DNA of 64,000 nt, from positions 1,479,001 to 1,543,000 of the forward strand of contig NZ_CP004006.1 in NCBI RefSeq assembly GCF_000512355.1, in the 5' to 3' direction. Both the position numbers and the translations under genes were made by a program. The stretch comes from Legionella oakridgensis ATCC 33761 = DSM 21215. Lineage in GTDB: Bacteria > Pseudomonadota > Gammaproteobacteria > Legionellales > Legionellaceae. The notes below the pieces were generated by a model that did not search any database, was not told where the DNA came from, and worked only from the letters and a program-made list of their open reading frames with translations. How positions within the stretch are numbered: the stretch's first letter is position 1; each line of letters starts with the position of its first letter. Positions 37,430 to 47,233 of the stretch are shown here, one piece after another.

Positions 37430-39151
37430 ATGTCCCTTATGCCAGAAGAGCATTTACAAGGTATTGCTCAGCTTTTAGTTCAAGAACATTTACTTGATAA
37501 AGATAATGCTTTGAAATATCAGCAACTTGCAACACGTAATAAGCAAAGTCTTCAACAATACTTGGTGGATAGTAACATTATTTCAGCCAAACAGATTGCT
37601 TTGTCAGTAGCCCAAAACTTTGGTGTCCCGGTTCTTGATCTGGATTGTATCGATATTGATTCAATACCTACCACGTTAGTCAGCGATAAATTAATTCAAC
37701 GTCATGGTCTGATACCCTTATTCAGTCGCGGAAAACAATTATACATAGCCATAGATGATCCAAGTAAACATGCCTCATTGAAAGAAATTCAGTTTCATAC
37801 CGGTTTACATGCCATGCCATTGATTGTTGAAACGGATAAATTAAATGAATTGATTGATAAACTCATTCACGAAAAAGAAAGTCAGGGCTTAGCCTCTTAT
37901 TTTGATGAAACCAAAGATATTGACGGCTTGGAATTCAGCACGGATGAAGAAGATAATGAAGCAGATACGTCCGGTTTATCAAGTGAAGATGCGCCCATCG
38001 TAAAATTTGTGAATAGAATCATCGTTGAAGCCATAAAAAAAAGCGCTTCTGATATTCATTTTGAGCCTTATGAACGCAGCTATCGTATCCGTTACCGGCA
38101 AGATGGGATCCTCAATGAAATCACCACACCGCCAATCAGCCTGGCGGCTCGGATTTCTGCCCGTATTAAGGTCATGTCAAATCTGGATATTTCTGAACGT
38201 CGTATTCCGCAAGATGGCCGCTTTAAGATGAAATTGTCACCAACCCGCTCTGTTGACTTTCGAGTGAGCACTTGTCCAACAGTGGCTGGCGAAAAAGTGG
38301 TGATGAGAATCCTCGACCCTGGCTCAACCAAGCTTGGAGTTGAATCCCTGGGATTTAACCCAAAACAAAAAGAACACTTTTTACAAGCCATTCAGCGGCC
38401 TCAGGGAATGATTCTCGTTACCGGCCCTACAGGAAGCGGTAAAACTGTAACTCTCTATTCCGCCTTAAACACACTCAATACTACTGAAAATAATATTTCA
38501 ACGGCGGAAGATCCAGTGGAAATTAAGGTCCCAGGCATTAATCAAGTGAATATCAATACAAAAGCCGGCCTTACTTTTTCCAGCGCTTTACGTGCTTTTT
38601 TACGTCAAGATCCGGATATTATCATGGTTGGTGAAATACGGGATTTGGAAACCGCAGAAATAGCCATTAAAGCCGCCCAAACCGGTCACTTGGTTTTATC
38701 CACTTTGCATACCAACAGTGCTGCTGAAACATTGACTCGTCTGGTCAATATGGGCATTCCTTCTTTTAATATTGCAAGCTCCGTAAGCTTGATTATTGCT
38801 CAACGGTTGGTGAGGCGTTTGTGCGATCAATGCAAGGTTATACGTGATGATTTCACCATTGCCAGTTTAATTGAACTTGGTTTTTCAGAAGTTGAAGCAA
38901 ATACTCTGAAAGCCTACAAAGCTAATGGTTGCAGCCAATGCACTAATGGTTATCGCGGGCGTATTGGCTTATTTGAAGTCTTGCCCATGACTAAAAATCT
39001 TGGCCGCTTAATTATGTCTGGCGGAAATTCTCTCGATATTCTCAAGCAAGCCCAAGAAGAAGGCATGCTCACCGTCTATCAATCCGGGCTTGAAAAAATT
39101 AAAGAAGGTATTACAACGATTGAAGAAGTCAATCGGGTAACTGTGGATTAA
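37430..39151 (+). CDS. pilB: type IV pilus assembly ATPase PilB
   Basis: From ATG 37430 the protein is 573 residues. The N-terminal MshEN-type domain (residues 1-170) is followed by the GspE/PilB ATPase: SDIHFEPYERSYRIRYRQDG, Walker A GPTGSGKTVTLYS, Walker B DPDIIMVGEIRDLETAEIA, the His box TGHLVLSTLHTN, and a tetracysteine zinc site (CDQCK ... CSQC). It powers pilin polymerisation, and in Legionella type IV pili serve natural competence and attachment. The upstream in-frame ATG 37316 would run through the hairpin region and is unlikely. It is first gene of pilBCD. Confidence 0.96.
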   Translation: MSLMPEEHLQGIAQLLVQEHLLDKDNALKYQQLATRNKQSLQQYLVDSNIISAKQIALSVAQNFGVPVLDLDCIDIDSIPTTLVSDKLIQRHGLIPLFSRGKQLYIAIDDPSKHASLKEIQFHTGLHAMPLIVETDKLNELIDKLIHEKESQGLASYFDETKDIDGLEFSTDEEDNEADTSGLSSEDAPIVKFVNRIIVEAIKKSASDIHFEPYERSYRIRYRQDGILNEITTPPISLAARISARIKVMSNLDISERRIPQDGRFKMKLSPTRSVDFRVSTCPTVAGEKVVMRILDPGSTKLGVESLGFNPKQKEHFLQAIQRPQGMILVTGPTGSGKTVTLYSALNTLNTTENNISTAEDPVEIKVPGINQVNINTKAGLTFSSALRAFLRQDPDIIMVGEIRDLETAEIAIKAAQTGHLVLSTLHTNSAAETLTRLVNMGIPSFNIASSVSLIIAQRLVRRLCDQCKVIRDDFTIASLIELGFSEVEANTLKAYKANGCSQCTNGYRGRIGLFEVLPMTKNLGRLIMSGGNSLDILKQAQEEGMLTVYQSGLEKIKEGITTIEEVNRVTVD

Positions 39152-39155
39152 TATT

Positions 39156-40373
39156 ATGGCTAAAAACACAAACACCACCGTCACTTATCAGTGGGAAGGA
39201 GTGAATCAATCCGGAGAAAAACTCAATGGTGTTATTGATGCTCGCAGTATTGCTATCGCTAAAACAGAGTTGCGCAAACAGGGAGTTATCACTCGCAAAA
39301 TCGTTAAAAAAAGAGCACCTTTCTTTAAAAAAAGCAAAAAAATAAAACCAATTGACATCACCGTATTTAGTCGCCAAATGGCAACCATGATTGAAGCCGG
39401 TATTCCTTTAATTCAATCGTTTGAAATCGTTGCCAAGGGCCAAAGCAATCAGCGTATGAAAGATTTGATTGAGACCATCAAAAAAGATGTAGAATCCGGC
39501 TTAACACTAGCAGAATCCCTTAAAAAACATCCTGCTTTTTTCAACGAACTGTTTTGTAACCTGGTGGATGCTGGCGAAAAATCAGGCTCTTTAGATGTTA
39601 TGCTTGATAAGATAGCCACTTATAAGGAAAAAATAGAAACCATTAAAAAGAAAATAAAAAAAGCACTTACCTATCCTATGGCCGTTATTGTGGTAGCATT
39701 TCTCGTTACCGCTGGATTGTTAATCTTTGTTGTCCCGCAATTTGAATCTTTATTTGAAGGGTTTGGAGCCGATCTTCCAGCATTAACCCGTGGTGTCATC
39801 AGCCTCTCGGAATTCTTCCAATCCTATTGGTATATTATATTTGGTTTGTTAGGTCTTGGGGTGTATAGCTTTATCTATGCTCGCAATCATTCAGCGCATT
39901 TTGCCCACCAAGTAGACCGCTATTTATTAAAAATTCCAGTGGTTGGCACCATTCTTGAAAAAGCGGCCATAGCCCGTTTTTCACGTACCCTTTCCATTAC
40001 TTTTGCGGCCGGTTTACCCTTAGTGGAAGCCTTGAAATCCGTATCAGGCGCAACAGGAAATATTTTATATGCTGAAGCAACGGATAAAATCAGGGAAGAA
40101 GTATCCAATGGGCAACAAATGCAAATCGCCATGGAAAATACGAAATTATTTCCTAATATGGTGGTACAAATGATAGCTATTGGTGAAGAATCTGGTGCAT
40201 TGGAACAAATGCTTACTAAGGTGGCTGATTTTTTTGAAGAAGAAGTTGATAATGCCGTAGACTCATTAAGTAGTTTATTAGAGCCAATGATCATGGCAAT
40301 ATTAGGTATATTGGTAGGCGGCCTGGTGGTCGCCATGTATTTACCCATCTTTAAACTTGGCTCTGTGGTATAA
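39156..40373 (+). CDS. pilC: type IV pilus inner-membrane platform protein PilC
   Basis: The 405-residue GspF/PilC protein has two tandem T2SSF domains, each with a cytoplasmic helical bundle followed by membrane helices. Diagnostic segments are VFSRQMATMIEAGIPLIQSF, LVDAGEKSGSLDVMLDKIA, the second-copy FSRTLSITFAAGLPLVEAL and IGEESGALEQMLTKVADFFE, and the C-terminal helix GILVGGLVVAMYLPIFKLG. It links the PilB motor to the pilus. It begins four bases after pilB and ends four bases before pilD. Confidence 0.96.
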   Translation: MAKNTNTTVTYQWEGVNQSGEKLNGVIDARSIAIAKTELRKQGVITRKIVKKRAPFFKKSKKIKPIDITVFSRQMATMIEAGIPLIQSFEIVAKGQSNQRMKDLIETIKKDVESGLTLAESLKKHPAFFNELFCNLVDAGEKSGSLDVMLDKIATYKEKIETIKKKIKKALTYPMAVIVVAFLVTAGLLIFVVPQFESLFEGFGADLPALTRGVISLSEFFQSYWYIIFGLLGLGVYSFIYARNHSAHFAHQVDRYLLKIPVVGTILEKAAIARFSRTLSITFAAGLPLVEALKSVSGATGNILYAEATDKIREEVSNGQQMQIAMENTKLFPNMVVQMIAIGEESGALEQMLTKVADFFEEEVDNAVDSLSSLLEPMIMAILGILVGGLVVAMYLPIFKLGSVV

Positions 40374-40376
40374 TGA

Positions 40377-41264
40377 ATGATTGCTGAACTTTTATACGTC
40401 TATCCTATTGTCATTTATATTTTTTTGGCGCTTTTTTCGCTCGCCATTGGCAGCCTTCTAAACGTCATTATTCATCGTCTGCCATTGATGCTACAGATGG
40501 AATGGACTTCTCAGTGTCGCAATTTATTACAGTTGCCCGATGAAACTCCCTCTAAGAAAATAAATTTATTTTTTCCTCGGTCTTTCTGTCCCCAATGCAA
40601 AAACAAAATTCCATTCTGGCATAACATTCCCCTTGTCAGTTATTGTTTTTTACGCGGGCGATGCGCTACCTGCCAACAATCTATTCCCTTTCGCTACCCG
40701 TTCGTTGAAGCACTTTGCCTAGGCCTGTCTCTTTTGGCTGTTTGGCATTTTGGATTTAATTTAACCTTGATTTTTGCTCTTTTATTTATTTGGTTGCTTA
40801 TTGTGATTTGTTTTATTGATCTACAGCATCAACTCATCCCTGACAGTTTAAGCTTAAGTCTTTTATGGCTTGGTTTAATAGCAAATACTCAAACGTTATT
40901 TACTTCCCTTTCCGTTGCTGTTTTAAGTGCCGCAGGAGCTTACCTAGCTCTTTGGCTATTTATTAAACTATTTTACCTATTAACAGGCAAAATTGGGATG
41001 GGACAAGGAGATTTCAAATTATTTGCAGCCTTTGGCGCCTGGTTTGGCTGGGTACAGTTACCTTTTATTCTGCTCCTTTCTTCAATACTGGGCGCCTTGA
41101 CAGGCCTCATATATTTAAAAGCAACCAGGCAAACAAGAGATACGCCCATTCCTTTTGGCCCTTTTTTATGTCTAGCAGGCCTGATTGCCTTATTTTATGG
41201 CGATGCGATTATTCGCTGGTATCTTAATCTCTTTATTTTGACGTTACCTCCGTTAAGAGGATGA
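40377..41264 (+). CDS. pilD: prepilin peptidase / N-methyltransferase PilD
   Basis: The 295-residue membrane enzyme cleaves and methylates type IV prepilins and type II pseudopilins. The N-terminal domain has two CxxC pairs (CPQCKNK, CATCQQS) that bind zinc. The aspartyl-protease residues are in VICFIDLQHQLIPD and GMGQGDFKLFAAFGAWFGW (GxGD). About eight membrane helices are visible. I use ATG 40377; ATG 40373 overlaps the pilC stop in another frame. PilD serves both pili and the Legionella Lsp type II system. Its last 12 bases overlap the tail of the large convergent gene. Confidence 0.95.
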   Translation: MIAELLYVYPIVIYIFLALFSLAIGSLLNVIIHRLPLMLQMEWTSQCRNLLQLPDETPSKKINLFFPRSFCPQCKNKIPFWHNIPLVSYCFLRGRCATCQQSIPFRYPFVEALCLGLSLLAVWHFGFNLTLIFALLFIWLLIVICFIDLQHQLIPDSLSLSLLWLGLIANTQTLFTSLSVAVLSAAGAYLALWLFIKLFYLLTGKIGMGQGDFKLFAAFGAWFGWVQLPFILLLSSILGALTGLIYLKATRQTRDTPIPFGPFLCLAGLIALFYGDAIIRWYLNLFILTLPPLRG

Positions 41265-44200
41265 CGGCGGTTTGGGTAATAACGATTCATCTGAACTAAA
41301 CTCTTGATTTAACCCATTCAAAGCATCCATAGGGAGCAGGGTTTCTGGCCGCGCAAAAAAATGAGGGCAATTTTTACCTGACAGATAATAAATAAGAGCA
41401 TTAATACCTCTTATGAGCGTGTCAAGAATAGCCTTCATGCCATGAAGCTCACCTAATATTTGCTTCGCACTACGCCCCTTATATTTCGTATCATTTACTT
41501 CTTGGATGCTTTTAAGTTGCCAAGCTTTTGCAACATCCAGTGGATCATTTTTTGAAGATTCACACTGACTGCGAGCATCGCGAATATGACGATATAAGTT
41601 ATCTCGCAAGGCAGTTGCCGCTATTGCTTCAATGGAAGTTGGATCCGTTGCTATGATAGTCCTGACCTTGGGCGCCAAGCGCTCGGTTATCGTCTTTTCA
41701 AATTCGCTCAAAAAATCCAAAAATCGCCTTTTAATCTCATCTCGATTTACGGCTTCTTTTTTGGCGGAAGCAATCGGTGATTCTACCATCCCTAGCGTTA
41801 ATATGGGCGAGGCCACTTCAGAATCCCGTCTTCCAGCAGCAATCGCGGCTGCTTCATCCGGCAATTCGACATCATCCGACGGGGGTTGTCCAACGACCGG
41901 ATGAAATAAAGAACCACGGCCCTTATTATGATGTGTGGTCGCTGCGCTGGGCGGCAATTTACCAGCGCCAGGTGACGCCTGTCGAATTGGACGATGGGGT
42001 GCCTCCGTTACACGGGGAGGCTCATGAGTTAAACGCTGTGAAGAACCATTGATAACAGCTCTTAATCCATCAAAAATGTCTGGCCAACCTGGAAGTCCAC
42101 GTAATTCATCATAATGCGAATCTGTAAGCTCTCTTAGAAATTGCTCTTTCAACTCCTCCACGTAAACAGCGACCTCTTGAGGGGCTTCCATATATCTTGT
42201 ATGCATTGTTTTTAAACAGGTTTTTAGACGCTCCTTTAATTGCAAGGCAAGCTCTGCTTTTGGGTATAAAAGTGGTTCTGCACTTAATCGTCCAATGGCT
42301 TGCGTCAGCATTTTTTCATCCAAAGCACTGGATGCTAAACGCAATATCCTGAGAAATTGCTGACGAGGCGCTTCTGCTCGAGGAGCGGCTGATGGTTGCG
42401 GAACCGTTAAATGCAAGCGCTCAATCATTTGCGCTAAAGGAGCTCTCTGCAAAGACACTTTCAGTTCCACTGTGATTGGATGATTAGAGTGAAGTACAGC
42501 ACCTTTTTCAAGAAGCTGTAAAATCAGGCGCTGAGCAGCATCTCGTTGTAGAACATCAAAGTGACGCTGATTTTTTTCACAATGCTCCACAATTAAGCGC
42601 AACAACGTTTTTCCATGGGTCAAAGAAACATTCATACTGTCCGCTGGTATGGCTTCAACAAATTCCGATAAAAATCGAAAATCATTCTCTGCAATAGCAT
42701 TCGCTAATGCTTCAGTTTCCTTATAAAAACGAAAAATTCTGGCTGCTGCGCGCTTGTCAGTGAAATTTATAATGGGTAACAATTGACGATGATCAATAAT
42801 ATCTCCCATGCTCGCCAGAATAACTCTTGCTACATCCAAATCGTTATGGCCAAGCATGCATTTTGCCAGTTGTTGATATAAACTTGTTCTCATTTCCTCA
42901 CGCAATGGAGCACTTGGAGGTAGTCGCTTATAAAAATCAATGCATGTCTGCATAATACGCGGAGATTGAGTCAGGTTCGTGCAAGCAATCAGCAGCGCAT
43001 GGTCCGCTCCCTCCAAAGTCAGTAACCGTTGTACAAGCGGGGCGTGCTGGTCCCGTTCGGTTAAAGCGGCGACAATCTTCGCTTTTGATTCCCACAGGCT
43101 ATTATCCCCAGACGCAAAAAATGCCGGGTTGCTTGTCAATATGTTTCTCAATAATAATGCTGTCATCTCTGCAGCACGCTCAGAATGCAGGGCTAAATCA
43201 AAAATGGGTTGCTCTATGTTAACGGTGCCAATGGACAGTGATAATTTAACTGTTCTAAAAAAGTCTATCAAATTATCCACATCGGCAAGTAACGCTTCCA
43301 CTTGCTCCAGATGGCCCATGCATACGGCATACTGCAATTGTTGAATTTTGTCTTCTCTTGGTTGAGCAGACAAATATTGATGAACCACATTTCTAATCAA
43401 TCCATCTTTGCGGTTAGCCAAAGTAAACATTTTGGCTACGTCGTTTCCATCACTGTCTTTTGTGGTTAATTTATCTGCAGTAAGACGATGTAGCGTTTTA
43501 AAAGAAACATGGCGGCAAGTTTGCTCAAAACGGTGTTCTAAATCGCTTGCATATTCACTGTTAACGTAAACGTCTGAAGTAAAGTTAGTCTGACCATTGG
43601 TAGAAAATGCACCGACAACCAAACCTGCCAATTTCTCAAGATCACCCCCACAATGCTCAGTATGACCACCATCACAAAACGACCAACCATGGCGTGGATG
43701 ATACACAACAGCGATTCTATGATTAACACTCGAAAGAAGAAATGAAACAGGATAAATTATTCCTCGTAAATTTTCCTGCAAGGGAGCAAAATAGCCATGG
43801 ATTAACGTTTCCTGATCATAAGCTCCTGCAAATCCAGACACTTTACTTAATGTCATACCTCTGCGGCCATATTCTGCCGGCACCATGTATTTAAATGAAT
43901 CCAATAATTCCTGGCGGGGTAGTACGCTACGACCAAATAATGTTTCCGACACTTCGGAAAAATTCTGGTGCACGATCACAGAATCAAAAAATGGCTGCAT
44001 TTCGAGTAAATCTGCATGAACAGCCGGCAGCCCATCAATAGAACCTGCACGCGGAGCTTTCTTTTGTGCAAGGCTTATTAGATCAATTAATAATTCAGAA
44101 GGAAATTGATCGATAAAAGCGGCCCGTGCTTCAAAGCTTTCTAAATCATCTAATAGACTAGAAACAGCATAGATGTTTGCAATACCCGCGCATACTCCCT

Positions 44201-44963
44201 TAGCAATGTCATTAAATTGTCTGGAATCGGCTGGAATAGCTTCCATGTAATTCATCGCCATCATGGCGGCCGTGATTTTCCCATGAATCTGAGATGATAA
44301 TACTCGTTTTGCGTAGTATTTCTTGGTTTCCATAAAATCCGAGATGGATTTAAGCGCCTCTTGACTTAAATGATCACGGGTACCCGCCAAACGCTCAAAT
44401 ACCTCATCTTTGTATGCGCCAGGTACATTGAGCAAACCCTGTTCGAGTTCACCATCAGAATTGACAACAGCATAACGAACTGCACCACTATCAAGATAAA
44501 TAAGGAACACCCCTGGATCAAGCACACCTACTCGGGCACCGTATACCGATCCTAACGTCATTTGATAACGGCTATTTTCCTTGATCACCTTATTTAAATA
44601 GACCAGTGACTGTGAAATAAAGCTGCCCCGACCAACTCCTGTGGGAGCAAGTGAAGGAAAATCACTATGCAATCTCTTTAATGCCTCTTCTGCCAACACA
44701 GTTTGTCCGGCATCCTGCCAAGACTTCAGCAAACGACTCAGGATCAACAGATAATTGGTGGAAGGTACAATATCATGTTGATTCAATCGTTCCCAGGGTT
44801 GAAATAACTCCAATAAAGCAGATTCTGAAGAAGTTCGAGATAGGCGCAGGAATGATTGGATTTCCATTTCACTAGGTAATCCATCTTTATTGGTGATGAT
44901 TTTAAATGCTTGCAGCATTGGACTAAGAGGTCTTACAGGTGTCCTAGGTCGTCTTGGTGGCAT
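41253..44963 (-). CDS. 1236-residue candidate Dot/Icm effector with a papain-like protease-type triad and ankyrin-like repeats
   Basis: There is no signal peptide or membrane helix. The N-terminal third holds Cys258 in DIAKGVCAGIANIYAV, His415 in SSVNHRIAVVYH and Asp431 in GWSFCDGGHTEHCGG. The order C-H-D and the 16-residue H-to-D spacing are as in YopT-type (C58) and other papain-like cysteine proteases. Residues about 530-850 are helical with ankyrin-like units (QYAVCMGHLEQVEALLADVD; KTLLRLIVEHC ... RLILQLLEKGAVLHS). A Pro/Ser-rich linker (about 973-1070) and a helical end with FSSDESLLPKPPSSS follow. I recognise no named family. Size, modularity and an acidic C-terminal patch suggest a type IV effector; this is inference. 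ATG 44963 lacks a good ribosome-binding site. Confidence 0.7.
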   Translation of the reverse strand: MPPRRPRTPVRPLSPMLQAFKIITNKDGLPSEMEIQSFLRLSRTSSESALLELFQPWERLNQHDIVPSTNYLLILSRLLKSWQDAGQTVLAEEALKRLHSDFPSLAPTGVGRGSFISQSLVYLNKVIKENSRYQMTLGSVYGARVGVLDPGVFLIYLDSGAVRYAVVNSDGELEQGLLNVPGAYKDEVFERLAGTRDHLSQEALKSISDFMETKKYYAKRVLSSQIHGKITAAMMAMNYMEAIPADSRQFNDIAKGVCAGIANIYAVSSLLDDLESFEARAAFIDQFPSELLIDLISLAQKKAPRAGSIDGLPAVHADLLEMQPFFDSVIVHQNFSEVSETLFGRSVLPRQELLDSFKYMVPAEYGRRGMTLSKVSGFAGAYDQETLIHGYFAPLQENLRGIIYPVSFLLSSVNHRIAVVYHPRHGWSFCDGGHTEHCGGDLEKLAGLVVGAFSTNGQTNFTSDVYVNSEYASDLEHRFEQTCRHVSFKTLHRLTADKLTTKDSDGNDVAKMFTLANRKDGLIRNVVHQYLSAQPREDKIQQLQYAVCMGHLEQVEALLADVDNLIDFFRTVKLSLSIGTVNIEQPIFDLALHSERAAEMTALLLRNILTSNPAFFASGDNSLWESKAKIVAALTERDQHAPLVQRLLTLEGADHALLIACTNLTQSPRIMQTCIDFYKRLPPSAPLREEMRTSLYQQLAKCMLGHNDLDVARVILASMGDIIDHRQLLPIINFTDKRAAARIFRFYKETEALANAIAENDFRFLSEFVEAIPADSMNVSLTHGKTLLRLIVEHCEKNQRHFDVLQRDAAQRLILQLLEKGAVLHSNHPITVELKVSLQRAPLAQMIERLHLTVPQPSAAPRAEAPRQQFLRILRLASSALDEKMLTQAIGRLSAEPLLYPKAELALQLKERLKTCLKTMHTRYMEAPQEVAVYVEELKEQFLRELTDSHYDELRGLPGWPDIFDGLRAVINGSSQRLTHEPPRVTEAPHRPIRQASPGAGKLPPSAATTHHNKGRGSLFHPVVGQPPSDDVELPDEAAAIAAGRRDSEVASPILTLGMVESPIASAKKEAVNRDEIKRRFLDFLSEFEKTITERLAPKVRTIIATDPTSIEAIAATALRDNLYRHIRDARSQCESSKNDPLDVAKAWQLKSIQEVNDTKYKGRSAKQILGELHGMKAILDTLIRGINALIYYLSGKNCPHFFARPETLLPMDALNGLNQEFSSDESLLPKPPSSS

Positions 44964-45186
44964 AATAAAAATATGAATATAAATATAAAGATTATCTTAT
45001 TATATTGCTATAAATGTTCAATATCAAGTCAATCTGTATTGGTTTTATTGGATTTGAATCAGTAAGTTTGTACGGTTTCACCATAAAAAACAATAAAATT
45101 AATTAATGAGTTAATAATGGAATAAATCTGACAGAATCCTGTGACATCCACCAGGAAATCCCAAACACCTCAATAAGAAAAATACC

Positions 45187-45777
45187 TTAGGATTTACCAC
45201 GAAATTGCGTCAGAGCAGAAAAAAATTCCGGCTTATTCAAACCAATGGCAGCAAAAATTTGCGGCACTTTATCCCAGCTATTTTCTTGCTCAATGCTCGC
45301 CACCACCAACTCAAATCCGCGTTTTTTATCGGCCTCAACTCCCCAGCCATTAATATAACACAAACCATGCAATCGTTTTGCCTGAATATGACCCAATTGT
45401 TCGGCGGCAGTTAAATAAGCCAGGGCTTCTTCATAATGCTCTTTCATTTGTTTTTCGTTACTCGGATTTGCAAAAATACCTTTTAATTGAAGATCTTCCC
45501 TAAACTTTGCCACATCCAATAAATATTTTCCCAAAATATATTGGGCTTGCGAATCTTCAATAGTGGCTGCTGCTCGGTAACATTCCATGGACATTTCCCG
45601 TGCAAATGGAAATTTTTTCTTGCCACGCAGCGACTCATAGATTCCTGCAAGGGTATGGTATAAAGCCATTTCTTTTTTCAAAGCTTCTTCACTGGGTTGA
45701 TTATGAATACGAGTATGCTGTAATGCTTTGATTTTTTTTGTAATCCTTTTTATTTTAAGCCGTTTTAAGAACAACAT
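45187..45777 (-). CDS. Sel1/TPR-like helical repeat protein
   Basis: The 196-residue protein starts at ATG 45777, preceded by AAGGAG at five bases; the in-frame ATG at 45819 has no such site. A very basic N-terminus (LKRLKIKRITKKIKAL) is followed by paired helices with Sel1-like wording: SQAQYILGKYLLDVAKF and AAEQLGHIQAKRLHGLCYINGWG. It is cytoplasmic by sequence. Function unknown; a protein-interaction role is likely. About 220 gene-free, AT-rich bases separate it from the large effector candidate upstream on the same strand's 3' side. Confidence 0.65.
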   Translation of the reverse strand: MLFLKRLKIKRITKKIKALQHTRIHNQPSEEALKKEMALYHTLAGIYESLRGKKKFPFAREMSMECYRAAATIEDSQAQYILGKYLLDVAKFREDLQLKGIFANPSNEKQMKEHYEEALAYLTAAEQLGHIQAKRLHGLCYINGWGVEADKKRGFELVVASIEQENSWDKVPQIFAAIGLNKPEFFSALTQFRGKS

Positions 45778-45904
45778 ACCTGCTCCTTTTATCCAACGGG
45801 TGGAATATAAATCAACCATTCAAACAACGTGACAATGATAAATACCAGTATAACAGTAAATATAATTTTTGATAAAATGCTTGTGGTTGCCTTCACTTCC
45901 AGAC

Positions 45905-46230
45905 TTATTTTTTCCTTTTTTCTTGCACCGGCGTTTCAACACCATGCAGCTCGGCATCAATGCGGTGGGAAAAAACATAGGCAAGTAAAGCCATTATCAG
46001 AGCCGGAATAAAAAACACACAAAAAACCCCCATGACGCCCTAAGAAGACTAAAACCGTAGTCAACCTGAAAAAATTGCCGCCAGCGGAGGACAAACTCAG
46101 GTACATCGTATACCCAATTAAATAACAAAAAGGGAAAAATATAAGCACTAAATACTAATAAAGCCATGCTGATAACAAGGCAAATCATCCCAGCGATGTA
46201 TAGCAAATTATCCTGCTGATCCCATTTCAT
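45905..46230 (-). CDS. small hypothetical membrane protein, frameshifted
   Basis: The frame from ATG 46230 reads MKWDQQDNLLYIAGMICLVI and a further hydrophobic stretch, then stops at 45997. If the six-T run (plus strand A 46010-46015) has one more base, it continues FFIPALIMALLAYVFSHRID and ends in a basic tail (PVQEKRKK) at TAA 45905. That gives 108 residues with two or three membrane helices. A solution with two extra bases instead of one missing base also reads through but is less economical. No family recognised; it lies between the TPR-like gene and divergent ppsR. Confidence 0.5.
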
Positions 46231-46345
46231 ATAAAAACACTTATTTCACCATGGATGATTTTAATCAACATAGCAGATAGCCTGATAATTGCCAAGTACG
46301 AAGCTGCTTACTATAATGATTTTTTTCAATAAAATGAAGCAAGTA

Positions 46346-47164
46346 ATGATACGATATGTTTTTATGATTTCCGACGGTACTGGCATAACTGCAGAATCAT
46401 TAGGCAACAGTTTGTTGACACAATTTGAACAAATTGAATTTGAAAAACAAACCATCCCCTACGTTGATTCCATTGATAAAGCCGAAGCGGTTATAACGAG
46501 ACTCAACGATTGTTTCGAAGAAACCGGCATCAAACCCTTAGTTTTTATGACGCTGGTAAACCCTGCTATTGGCACTTGTATAAAACAGGCAAATGCTTGC
46601 GTTTTTGACCTTTTTAATGCGTTTCTTGCACCGCTCGAGCAAGAGTTAAACATCAAATCCTCCTATACAGTAGGACGTACGCATGGCGTAGCCGATGCAA
46701 AATCTTATGATCAACGCATAGAGGCCGTAAACTTTGCTCTTGCTCATGATGATGGAATAAAAACTAGCGATTATGAAAAAGCGGATATTATTCTCATTGG
46801 CGTATCTCGCTGCGGAAAAACGCCGAGTTGCCTCTATATGGCATTACAATTTGGGATTCTTGCTGCAAACTATCCCTTTACCGAGGAAGAAGAACTGTCA
46901 GAATTTCGTTTCCCCGAAATATTAAGACCCTATAAAAGTAAATTATTTGGTCTAACAATTGATGCTTCGCGGCTGCAGCAAATTCGCACTGAACGACGCC
47001 CCAATAGTCAATACGCATCCAGTGAACAATGTCGTCTTGAAGTCTCAGAAGTTGAAGCCATGTATCGCAGGGAAAATATACCTTTTCTTAACTCAACGCG
47101 TTACTCCATCGAAGAAATTACCACAAAAATCATGGCAGCAGCTGGTCTTAAACGTAAGCTATAG
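46346..47164 (+). CDS. ppsR: phosphoenolpyruvate synthase regulatory protein (bifunctional kinase / pyrophosphorylase)
   Basis: The 272-residue DUF299 protein has MISDGTGITAESLGNSLLTQ at the N-terminus and the P-loop-like IGVSRCGKTPSCLYMALQFG (about residues 148-167). It also has the C-terminal RRPNSQYASSEQC segment. The family inactivates PEP synthase by ADP-dependent phosphorylation and reverses it with phosphate. I choose ATG 46346; earlier in-frame ATGs (46289, 46334) add unconserved residues. The PEP synthase gene itself is not in this window. Confidence 0.93.
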   Translation: MIRYVFMISDGTGITAESLGNSLLTQFEQIEFEKQTIPYVDSIDKAEAVITRLNDCFEETGIKPLVFMTLVNPAIGTCIKQANACVFDLFNAFLAPLEQELNIKSSYTVGRTHGVADAKSYDQRIEAVNFALAHDDGIKTSDYEKADIILIGVSRCGKTPSCLYMALQFGILAANYPFTEEEELSEFRFPEILRPYKSKLFGLTIDASRLQQIRTERRPNSQYASSEQCRLEVSEVEAMYRRENIPFLNSTRYSIEEITTKIMAAAGLKRKL

Positions 47165-47233
47165 GGTTAAAAGCTTGCTATTTACAAATGACCTGCTAAT
47201 CTTCGCCCATTGATTCATCGCTTGAGGTAAGCT

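Noticed and set aside
45905-46148. Two-insertion solution (through the third frame) for the small membrane gene
   Set aside because: It needs two extra bases, whereas one missing base explains the same reading with the pattern seen elsewhere.
46289-46345. Longer N-terminus for ppsR
   Set aside because: The extra 19 residues are not family-like and lack a ribosome-binding site.
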